Part shown: positions 16,841-24,145 of the stretch, in pieces | Layout of the letters: each line of letters starts with the position of its first letter | How positions within the stretch are numbered: the stretch's first letter is position 1 | From: Paraflavitalea sp. CAU 1676 | GTDB taxonomy: Bacteria; Bacteroidota; Bacteroidia; Chitinophagales; Chitinophagaceae | Length of the DNA stretch: 64,000 nt | Assembly: GCF_029223285.1 (NCBI RefSeq) | Contig: NZ_JARHUJ010000003.1 | Coordinates: 806,001 to 870,000 of the forward strand | Reading direction: 5' to 3' | Notes under the pieces: model-generated | Seen by the model: only the letters and a program-made list of their open reading frames with translations | Told to the model about the DNA's origin: nothing | Databases searched by the model: none | Program-made: the position numbers and the translations under genes

Positions 16841-17406
16841 TTAAAATGATAACGCCGGGAAATCAGGTTTTTCCATCTATAAGGTTCTTCTCCCAGAAAT
16901 TTAACAGCATGACTGGCCAACGCAGGCTGTATGTCTTTAAAATTCGTGTAGAGAAACTGAGGTAATTCGATCATACGCCCGTCTGAAAAATAGAAAATAA
17001 GAGTCTTAAAGTCATAGATAGCTCTCCTGTCTCCATAGCTTGAAAGGCTAAATCCTTTGAAGTTTTCGTCAAGCGGTATTTGCCTACCCAAAATATTGTC
17101 TTTAAGCATTGGTTGTTTACCAGTTATTACTAAACTATACCGTTGCGTTAATGTTGATTTACCAAGAATGAATATCAAATAGCTAAAAAGCAAAAGGCCG
17201 AAGGCTACTAATCCCAATGCCTTTATACCCGAATGCTTCCTGGTCAAACTTGGGATACCAATAAATATAAAAAGCGAAATAGCTCCAACCAAGGCTAGTA
17301 ATAAAAGAAGCCGTAAAACGAATACAGCATACACGTATTTACTTTTGAAATCTGCCATCATTAAGCTTATAAGAATGTTTTGCTGTTCAATCCACGATCT
17401 CAACAT
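16837..17406 (-). CDS. Hypothetical membrane protein, two helices plus PH-like tail
   Basis: A 189-residue protein with two transmembrane helices (about residues 28-50 and 64-83) followed by a cytoplasmic domain of about 100 residues. The domain alternates beta-like strands (YSLVITGKQPMLKD, GFSLSSYGDRRAIYDF, TLIFYFSDGRMIELP) and could be a bacterial PH-like fold. The ATG shares one base with the stop of the upstream lipoprotein gene and overlaps the next start by 4 bp, so three genes are tightly coupled. Function unknown. Confidence 0.55.
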   Translation of the reverse strand: MLRSWIEQQNILISLMMADFKSKYVYAVFVLRLLLLLALVGAISLFIFIGIPSLTRKHSGIKALGLVAFGLLLFSYLIFILGKSTLTQRYSLVITGKQPMLKDNILGRQIPLDENFKGFSLSSYGDRRAIYDFKTLIFYFSDGRMIELPQFLYTNFKDIQPALASHAVKFLGEEPYRWKNLISRRYHFK

Positions 17407-18359
17407 TACATTTTAATGGTCTGTGCTGTGGCTTTGAACTTGTCAATCCACTCCCCTTTTTCACTATCAGCCCCTAAAAACAAAACAGCCTTTGTTCCTT
17501 TATGGATAATCACCTGGTATAAAATTCCTTTCCTATCCTTGTCTTTTGTTTCCGCCATCACTTCATAGGCCAGATTTCCATTTATTGAAATGTCTTGCCT
17601 TACTATATTATCTATTTCAATACCCTGATTGCTATATCGTTTAGTAACATAATCCAAAAACTCTTTTGCTTTTGCAAAACTTGGCGCCTCGATGGTCGAC
17701 AATTGAAACGTTGGCAGATCATCCCGCGGTGTTGCCATATCGGCCTTACCATTTGGGGAGTATATAAACATATTTCCCATGGTCGAAGCATATTTAAAGC
17801 CAGTTATACTTTCATCAAATTTAAAATCAGCTAATTCAAGCGGATTCAGGTCAAATGATTTATCATAGTAGGAAGCACTGAATATTTTGTTCAATTCGTC
17901 CATGCCTGCTTTATCAGCCGTTTGACAAACACCAACGAGCATCATTACAAAAGTCTCATCGCCAAAAACAAACCCCAATTTCGTTTCTCCTTCGGTCTTA
18001 GATGGCCCCGAAAAATAAATCGCGCCATACCCATTGTACTTTACCGGCTTAATAATGTCGACCTTTGCTCCCTGACTTTCTATGGCCTCTCTGGTCAACT
18101 TGCTTTTAAACTCCGTAAAGTTTGAGTTCGGAATTTCCATTACCTGCATATAGGTGTTATTGTCACGCTGTAGCCGAACCATGCTTTCCATTGGTTTATA
18201 AGTAGCAGGCGTTGTTACAAAAAGCTTTGTTCCTTTAATTCTTTTCAGGCTTTCTGCCTTGGTCACATTAATGTTATCAGGAAAAGGACGCTGTCCATTA
18301 CTACAAGAGGCGAATGCCATGAAAGATGTTAATGCGACAGCAATAAATAGAAATCTCAT
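17406..18359 (-). CDS. Hypothetical lipoprotein
   Basis: A 317-residue protein with a lipoprotein signal (MRFLFIAVALTSFMAFASC; lipobox FASC, acylated Cys19). The mature part has two similar halves. Each contains a statement like LKRIKGTKLFVTTPATYKP or FKYASTMGNMFIYSPNGK, and then a short basic-hydrophobic helix. It was not recognised as a named family. It is probably anchored in the inner or outer membrane facing the periplasm, and is coupled to the downstream membrane-protein gene by a one-base overlap. Confidence 0.6.
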   Translation of the reverse strand: MRFLFIAVALTSFMAFASCSNGQRPFPDNINVTKAESLKRIKGTKLFVTTPATYKPMESMVRLQRDNNTYMQVMEIPNSNFTEFKSKLTREAIESQGAKVDIIKPVKYNGYGAIYFSGPSKTEGETKLGFVFGDETFVMMLVGVCQTADKAGMDELNKIFSASYYDKSFDLNPLELADFKFDESITGFKYASTMGNMFIYSPNGKADMATPRDDLPTFQLSTIEAPSFAKAKEFLDYVTKRYSNQGIEIDNIVRQDISINGNLAYEVMAETKDKDRKGILYQVIIHKGTKAVLFLGADSEKGEWIDKFKATAQTIKM

Positions 18360-18446
18360 TTTAGAGTTTTAGGGTATACGAAGTGATTCCAGGTAACATA
18401 CCTGGCTGTGCAAAGTAATGGAATTTGAATCCAAAGCCCATGCCTC

Positions 18447-18887
18447 TCAATAAAAATCACTATCAATCCACATTATCCAGCCATCCCCCATTCCCCAAAC
18501 CTCTATCATTTCGCCACTCTTGCCGTGGTACCCTTTAGATGCCTGGTCTTTATCACACAAATCCCAGGAAAAATGCAATGCAGCCTTACTACTCCAGCTG
18601 CTCGTAAATTCATAGACCGCCGTATCTGTGCACCCCGTAAATGATACACTGATATCAAAAACTTCGAGGGCAGCCAACTGCCGCTGGATATTATCGGGCA
18701 AATTATTCACATTAACCGGAGGGCCATCTTGTAGGTTTTGTGTTTTAAGTAAGCTGACCAAACTGTCGAAATCGCTCCGGTGCTCCTCAAACTTCCTTTT
18801 GTAGCGGTTTATATCATACCTGTTTGGCGCACAACTACCGATAACTACCAACAAAAAGGAAAATACAATAGATACCTTTATACTCAT
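18447..18887 (-). CDS. Hypothetical lipoprotein
   Basis: A 146-residue protein with a lipoprotein signal (MSIKVSIVFSFLLVVIGSC, lipobox VIGSC). An upstream ATG at 18914 would add nine residues, but the shorter form has the normal n-region. The mature protein is mostly polar, with a C-terminal stretch rich in tryptophan (FSWDLCDKDQASKGYHGK, VWGMGDGWIMWIDSDFY). Function unknown. It shares the orientation and AT-rich composition of its neighbours. Confidence 0.55.
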   Translation of the reverse strand: MSIKVSIVFSFLLVVIGSCAPNRYDINRYKRKFEEHRSDFDSLVSLLKTQNLQDGPPVNVNNLPDNIQRQLAALEVFDISVSFTGCTDTAVYEFTSSWSSKAALHFSWDLCDKDQASKGYHGKSGEMIEVWGMGDGWIMWIDSDFY

Positions 18888-18943
18888 ACTCCAGAAACTT
18901 ATACGTCCAATCATTTATTCTATAATGTCGACCTTTCTCCAAA

Positions 18944-19558
18944 TCAACGTGTATGCCTTTCGGGTTGTTCCGCTCTCGAAACTCTCTTAAAATATTCAAT
19001 ATATCTGCACAACGTCAAACTAAATCCTTCAAAATTCAGACTGCTGAAGTTAGCCAGGTCGAACTTATCATAGGAGACCATTGTTTTGTCGACAACAATA
19101 AGGTACTGTGAATTAACCTTCGCTCCAGGGTTTGTCAAAATGGCTGTTTCATAGATATTTTGCCATTGAAACAATCGGTCATCAATCAATATTCCACGAC
19201 GATCAACATGAATAACGTAATTCCGTGTCTTATCCAACGAGTATTGCCAAATACTTGTTACAATGAGAATGCCTGAAAATGTGTATCCGAACAGGAGACC
19301 AATGCCATTTGCCTTGTCTGAAAATAAAGTTTCCCTGACTACCAGGATTAACAAGCCTAAAGCCAAAGCCAGCACAACATATTTGGAATAGCTACTTGGC
19401 CTAAAGGTCTTTTCTGTAATATCACCCACCACGTCATTGGGTCGGGCAATTTCAGAAGTTGTTTCGATTGTCATTTCCGAAAAAAACTTTGAAATAAGGT
19501 TAAGACTATCTATTTCTGTTTGCCTTATGCGCTCAAGATATTCATCTGAATGGTTCAT
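18944..19558 (-). CDS. Hypothetical two-helix membrane protein
   Basis: A 204-residue protein. About 55 polar residues precede two transmembrane helices (about 60-77 and 87-106). After them comes a domain resembling a small PH/YcxB-like fold (NYVIHVDRRGILIDDRLFQWQNIYETAIL). The phrase IDDRLFQWQNI is typical of membrane proteins with a YcxB-type C-terminal domain. Function unknown. The gene at 16837 shares the helix-pair plus PH-like layout but is not obviously homologous. Confidence 0.55.
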   Translation of the reverse strand: MNHSDEYLERIRQTEIDSLNLISKFFSEMTIETTSEIARPNDVVGDITEKTFRPSSYSKYVVLALALGLLILVVRETLFSDKANGIGLLFGYTFSGILIVTSIWQYSLDKTRNYVIHVDRRGILIDDRLFQWQNIYETAILTNPGAKVNSQYLIVVDKTMVSYDKFDLANFSSLNFEGFSLTLCRYIEYFKRVSRAEQPERHTR

Positions 19559-19716
19559 TGGTTAAATCTTTCTGTTCAAAGGCCATAAATTCATCATCCG
19601 TCCAGTGCCTAATGTTTATTTGCAGTGTCTACTGGAATCGAAAGTTCCTGCCTATCGTTGCTGCTTTTTATAATACCAACATGCTGATGCCATTCTATAA
19701 TAAATTAATCCAAACC

Positions 19717-20040
19717 TTACAATACGATTTTATTAATCCTGCCAACTAATGAAGAAAGATCAGTGCGTTTTATGTCATTTAAGGTCACTTGACCAACGAA
19801 TGAAAAATGCCTGTTATCCGGGATACCCGAAGATATTCCAATACACCAAACAACTTTCCTATCTGAAATTTGCGGATCAATTAACAACGTCAAGTAGAGA
19901 TCTGTATCAACTGGCCTCCATTTTGATTTTAAATGCAACATATCGAGAAACCACCAGTCGGACTGAACGTCGGCAGGCCCTAGTAAACTCCAGCCGTTTT
20001 GCTGAAATGCGACAATTAATTTTTCAATCCTTGCATCCAT
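19717..20040 (-). CDS. Small hypothetical protein
   Basis: A 107-residue soluble protein, unrecognised. It is tryptophan-rich near the N-terminus (FQQNGWSLLGPADVQSDWWFLDMLHLKSKWRP) and lacks signals for export. Its position 10 nt after the DUF5071 gene, on the same strand, supports it as a real co-transcribed gene. Small size and orphan status resemble immunity proteins; this is inference only. Confidence 0.5.
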   Translation of the reverse strand: MDARIEKLIVAFQQNGWSLLGPADVQSDWWFLDMLHLKSKWRPVDTDLYLTLLIDPQISDRKVVWCIGISSGIPDNRHFSFVGQVTLNDIKRTDLSSLVGRINKIVL

Positions 20041-20050
20041 TTTTCAGTAA

Positions 20051-20425
20051 TTAGTCACCATTCAAAATAGCAAGCGCCTCTATATTAAGTTCTTCTTCTA
20101 ATTCGTCTCTTGTCGGAAATCGGGCTATCCGCTCAACTTCCTTTAACAAAACGGGATCAGTAGTCTTCCTTACGAGCATTGTTAGTACTCCCCATTTCCA
20201 TTGCCCATCGTTTGTTTTTAAGACATTGATAATGTCTGGCGTTATTCTATCCGCAAAAGGCGCTAAGATTTCTGCAATAGGATGAGCAATGGGCCAATGA
20301 AGATCCTGCAACAATTCCAACAGATCAGGAACAATCGGCCTCAATTGTTCAAATGAAAGCGCTTTAAGTCCGTCGATTACTTCCTGGTCATCCTTATGCT
20401 TTGGTATAAGTTCTTTTATATCCAT
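20051..20425 (-). CDS. DUF5071 protein
   Basis: A 124-residue soluble protein matching the DUF5071 pattern. It begins MDIKELIPKHKDDQEVIDGL, then LSFEQLRPIVPDLLELLQDLHWPIAHPIAEILAP, then ITPDIINVLKTNDGQWKWGVL, a HEAT-like helical solenoid fragment. The ATG at 20425 is preferred over one 24 nt upstream because it starts exactly at the conserved block. The family is often seen near polymorphic-toxin immunity genes; its role here is unknown. Confidence 0.72.
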   Translation of the reverse strand: MDIKELIPKHKDDQEVIDGLKALSFEQLRPIVPDLLELLQDLHWPIAHPIAEILAPFADRITPDIINVLKTNDGQWKWGVLTMLVRKTTDPVLLKEVERIARFPTRDELEEELNIEALAILNGD

Positions 20426-20525
20426 ATTGCTACCCGCTATAATACACAATTTCTAACGGAAAACCATAGCTACTATATCTCATTGAGAGATTATTGATCA
20501 TTCATCCGGCCGGTTAGCCAGTCCA

Positions 20526-20552
20526 ACAAAAAAGCCCCCTTACGGGAGCTTT
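20526..20552 (-). terminator. Intrinsic terminator after the TPR gene
   Basis: Read on the minus strand, AAAGCTCCC, loop GTAA, GGGGGCTTT then TTT. The 9-bp stem has one mismatch and ends in a T-run. It lies 31 nt beyond the stop of the TPR gene at 20584 and separates it from the AT-rich cluster. Confidence 0.75.
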
Positions 20553-20583
20553 CTAATATGCAAAGTCGGGTGAAATAGTTCGC

Positions 20584-21624
20584 TTAGCGGCCTCCGGGCA
20601 TCTTCCTCTCCTGCTTCAGGTCTTTGAGAGAAGGGTCCATCGCAATGGCCTGGGTACACAACTGCTCGCCTTTTGCCTTATCACCTTTTTTCTGGTAGGC
20701 CATGCCGATCATGTACAAGGCATTGGAGTTCTTTTTATCCACCACCAGGATCTGATCCCAGGTATCGATAGCCTCCTGGTATTGCTTATTGTGATAATAA
20801 GCATCTCCTACATTGTACAGCAATTCGGCATCCTGCGGACGGTGCTCCAGTACTGCCTTCAATAATGGTAATCCCTTATCGTATTGCTTAAGGTTGAGGT
20901 AGGCATTGGCGAGGTTTTCGAGGTACACGTCGGTACGCTTGTAGCCTTTTTCACCAGCCATTTCGAACCAGTACACGGCTTTTTTATCATCGGGGATGGA
21001 GTATGCCACCATGCCCGCCTCGAAGATCCAGTTGGCGTTATTCGGGTTGCGCGCAATGGCCTGCTGGTAGCAGCCTTCGGCACGCTTGTAATTGTTCATT
21101 TCCACAAAACAACGGCCTGCGATATAAGGCACCTCGGCCAACGTAGAATCGTCGCGGAAGGCACGCTCACAATATTTCAGCGCTTCGCCGTAATTGTCCA
21201 ATTCGTAGTACGCTTTTGCGATCACGAAGTTGAGCGGTTTGGTACCGAGTTTCTTCTCCTGCATCTTCTGGGCATATTTGATCGCATCGGCCCACTTACG
21301 CACATTGAGGTTGAGGGTGGCAAGATTTTCTATCACCACCGGGTTATTGGGATCTTTTACTTCTGCTTTGAGGAACTTTTCACGCGCTTCCATATAGCGA
21401 TTCTGCGCTACGAGCACATTGCCCCATTCGATGAGGTTGGCCGTATTGTCGGCACCAAACTGGTCGGATTTCGCAAATTGCTTTTCGGCTTCGCGGTATC
21501 GGCGGGCCTGTTGTTCGGCCACCCCTTTTTGATGGTAAAATGTAGCACTATCCGCATTTTGAGCCAGCGCAGATGTGGAGGCAACAGAGCCGATGAGCAG
21601 CCATAGAAGTGGGTACTTCGACAT
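20584..21624 (-). CDS. Secreted tetratricopeptide repeat protein
   Basis: A 346-residue protein with a signal peptide (MSKYPLLWLLIGSVASTSALAQ) and about eight TPR units filling the rest. Clear examples are AEKQFAKSDQFGADNTANL, YMEAREKFLKAEVKDPNN, YGEALKYCERAFRDDSTLAE and YQEAIDTWDQILVVDKKNSN. The protein likely acts as a periplasmic scaffold; partners are not evident. It has its own terminator downstream and glgB 169 nt upstream on the same strand. Confidence 0.85.
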   Translation of the reverse strand: MSKYPLLWLLIGSVASTSALAQNADSATFYHQKGVAEQQARRYREAEKQFAKSDQFGADNTANLIEWGNVLVAQNRYMEAREKFLKAEVKDPNNPVVIENLATLNLNVRKWADAIKYAQKMQEKKLGTKPLNFVIAKAYYELDNYGEALKYCERAFRDDSTLAEVPYIAGRCFVEMNNYKRAEGCYQQAIARNPNNANWIFEAGMVAYSIPDDKKAVYWFEMAGEKGYKRTDVYLENLANAYLNLKQYDKGLPLLKAVLEHRPQDAELLYNVGDAYYHNKQYQEAIDTWDQILVVDKKNSNALYMIGMAYQKKGDKAKGEQLCTQAIAMDPSLKDLKQERKMPGGR

Positions 21625-21793
21625 ATAAAAGGATTTGGATTTAGGCAGCGGGCGCGAATTGGCTCTGCTTGCTTAGGCATACAGCCAGCAGCCATCCTTA
21701 AGGCTGCAATATTACTGCCAGGTATCATTATCAATGCGTTACATGACCGCCTGGCATTAAATCATTCAAAACCCGCCAATTGTTATTGGTGCA

Positions 21794-23743
21794 TCATTTA
21801 AGAACAATAATCCCCAACGGTGGCAAATGTAGATTTATTTCGTAGCGGTTTTCCTTTTTATCCACAAGGGAGGTTAAAATTTCGGGATTGAAGACATCGC
21901 CTGTTCCACCATACTGGCGCAGGTCGCTGTTGAAGATCTCCTTCCAGGCATCTTTGCCCGGCGCATACAGCTTCCAGTCGCGCCGCACTACCGGCGTGAG
22001 GTTGAGCACCACCAGCAGGTCGTCCGCAGGATCTTTACCCTTGCGGCGGTACACCATTACGCATTCCGGCCGGTGCGAGAGATCGACCCACTCGAAGCCG
22101 TGCGTATTGAACTGGTTTTCATATAAAGCTGGTTCTGTGCGTAGCAGGTTATTGAGGTCGCGCACACATTCCTGCAGGCTGCGGTGGCTTTCGTGGGCGA
22201 GCAGCCCCCAGGGCAGCTCCGTTTTGTAGTTCCATTCGGTGGTGGCGCCAAATTCATTGCCCATGAAGAGCAGCTTGCCACCCGGGTGCGTGAACATATA
22301 GCCGTATAGCGCGCGCAGGTTGGCAAACTTCTGCCAGTCGTCGCCCGGCATTTTATAGATCATCGGACTTTTGCCGTGCACTACTTCGTCGTGGCTGAGG
22401 GGCAGCATGAAGTTCTCATCGTAGTAATACATCATGCTGAAGGTAAACCGGTTCTGGTGGAACTGCCTTTCGAACGGATCGAGCTTGAAATAGCCGAGCG
22501 TATCGTGCATCCAGCCCATCATCCATTTCATCCCAAAACCAAGGCCGTCCATATACGTGGGTCGGGAGACGCCCGGCCAGTCGGTCGCTTCCTCGGCGAT
22601 GGTTTGTACATCGGGGAAGTCGCGGAAGATGGTCTCGTTGAGGTCTTTGATAAAAGCGATCGCCTCGATATTGCCATCGCCACCAAACTCATTGGGCTCC
22701 CACTCCCCTTCTTCGCGCGAATAATTGAGCTTGAGCATGGAACTTACCGCATCCACCCGCATACCGTCGATGTGGAATTTATCGAACCAAAAGCGGGCGC
22801 TGCTGATCAGGAAGGATTTCACCTCTCCCCGCTTATAATTAAATATATAGCTGTTCCAGTCGGGATGGTATCCCTTGCGCATATCCGCATATTCGTAGGT
22901 GTGCGTTCCATCGAACATGAACAGTCCGTGGGCGTCGTAGGGAAAATGCGATGGCACCCAATCGAGGATCACGCCGATGCCGGCCTCATGAAAGGCTTCC
23001 ACCAGGTGCATGAAGCCCTGCGGATCGCCGAAACGGGAGGTAGGTGCAAAGAATCCTGTTCCCTGGTAGCCCCAGCTGCCGTCGAAGGGATGCTCCGTGA
23101 GGGGCATGAGTTCCACATGGGTAAAACCCATGTCCTTTACATAGTTTACCAGCCGGTCGGAAAAGAAATCATAAGTATTATATCGTTCTTCATCATGCGC
23201 ATCGGGCCGCATCCAGCTGGCGAGGTGTACCTCATATACGCTCCAGGGTGACTGGGTAGAATTATGGACAGCCCGTTTGCTCATCCAATCCGCGTCGTTC
23301 CATTGATAGCCGAGATCCCAGGTTATGGAGGCTGTTTGCGGGCGGCGTTCCCAGAAATTGGCGAAGGGGTCGCCCTTGTCCATTTTTCGGCCGCGGAAGC
23401 CATGTATATGATATTTATAGACTTCTCCTTTGGGCATATAGGGTATGAAGCCTTCCCAGATGCCGGAATTGTCGAGTCGTACGTAGAGTGGGTGCGATTG
23501 GTTATTCCAGTCGTTGAAATTACCGGTTACGGATACCCAGGTGGCGTTAGGAGCCCATACGGCAAAGTAATATCCGCTCTTACCCAGTACCGTAATTTCG
23601 CGTGAGCCGAACAGTTCGTACAACCTGTAATGGGTTCCATTCTGAAAATTAGCTATATCATCTGTGGTAAACAGGGAGTAATTCCATACCGGACGGGTGC
23701 TGTCTACAAAGTGAATATCCTCGTACTTCTTGTCTTTTGCCAC
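21794..23743 (-). CDS. glgB: 1,4-alpha-glucan branching enzyme (GH13)
   Basis: A 649-residue enzyme that introduces alpha-1,6 branches in glycogen. An N-terminal CBM48 domain contains FAVWAPNATWVSVTGNFNDW. The GH13 barrel has the catalytic set DGMRVDAVSSML (nucleophile Asp), TIAEEATDWPGV (acid/base Glu) and LPLSHDEVVHGK (transition-state Asp). It also has LDWVPSHFPYDAHGL, diagnostic of branching enzymes. The start codon is GTG at 23743. It stands alone, 24 kb from glgC-glgA. Confidence 0.95.
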   Translation of the reverse strand: MAKDKKYEDIHFVDSTRPVWNYSLFTTDDIANFQNGTHYRLYELFGSREITVLGKSGYYFAVWAPNATWVSVTGNFNDWNNQSHPLYVRLDNSGIWEGFIPYMPKGEVYKYHIHGFRGRKMDKGDPFANFWERRPQTASITWDLGYQWNDADWMSKRAVHNSTQSPWSVYEVHLASWMRPDAHDEERYNTYDFFSDRLVNYVKDMGFTHVELMPLTEHPFDGSWGYQGTGFFAPTSRFGDPQGFMHLVEAFHEAGIGVILDWVPSHFPYDAHGLFMFDGTHTYEYADMRKGYHPDWNSYIFNYKRGEVKSFLISSARFWFDKFHIDGMRVDAVSSMLKLNYSREEGEWEPNEFGGDGNIEAIAFIKDLNETIFRDFPDVQTIAEEATDWPGVSRPTYMDGLGFGMKWMMGWMHDTLGYFKLDPFERQFHQNRFTFSMMYYYDENFMLPLSHDEVVHGKSPMIYKMPGDDWQKFANLRALYGYMFTHPGGKLLFMGNEFGATTEWNYKTELPWGLLAHESHRSLQECVRDLNNLLRTEPALYENQFNTHGFEWVDLSHRPECVMVYRRKGKDPADDLLVVLNLTPVVRRDWKLYAPGKDAWKEIFNSDLRQYGGTGDVFNPEILTSLVDKKENRYEINLHLPPLGIIVLK

Positions 23744-24145
23744 GCTGGAAAATTTATTTAGAATTTATTTATGGAATCTTTAACGGGCTGCATCATACTG
23801 TATCCGCTGAACCTTTCGTTTGACCGGTGGTCAATGAAATGTGTTAAAACGACGGTAATCTTGTTTAGATAAAACTGATTATCCGGATTTTTGCACCTCA
23901 ACGATACCAGTACCGGAAGTTCGTAAATATTTTCCAAGTATTTCCAAACCAAGTGGTGCTGTTTGTGCGTCAATTTGAAGGTTACTATTTACCCGTTTGC
24001 AGATGTACGTGCCTGGCTTGCAGATTATGATTTGACTCCAGTACTCCTGCGTGTAGTTTTACAAAGGCTCAGCGTATAGAGATAATATAAAATTAACACA
24101 GTCAAAAAAACTAAGCCAAATCACTATTAACCCAGCACAGAACCA
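23744..24145. other. Non-coding interval between divergent glgB and the TonB-receptor-like gene
   Basis: About 400 AT-rich bases. I see no conserved gene, repeat or hairpin. A 71-codon minus-strand open frame here has no recognisable content. Promoters for both flanking genes are expected here, but no exact TAnnTTTG is found. Confidence 0.5.

Noticed and set aside
12660-20425. Polymorphic-toxin or contact-dependent inhibition locus
   Set aside because: Several genes look immunity-like, but no large toxin with a secretion domain and no toxin tip is present in the window.
22376-23251. A 291-codon plus-strand open frame
   Set aside because: Antisense shadow of glgB.
23758-23973. A 71-codon minus-strand frame upstream of glgB
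   Set aside because: No recognisable motif, no operon support, and AT-rich composition that readily produces chance frames.
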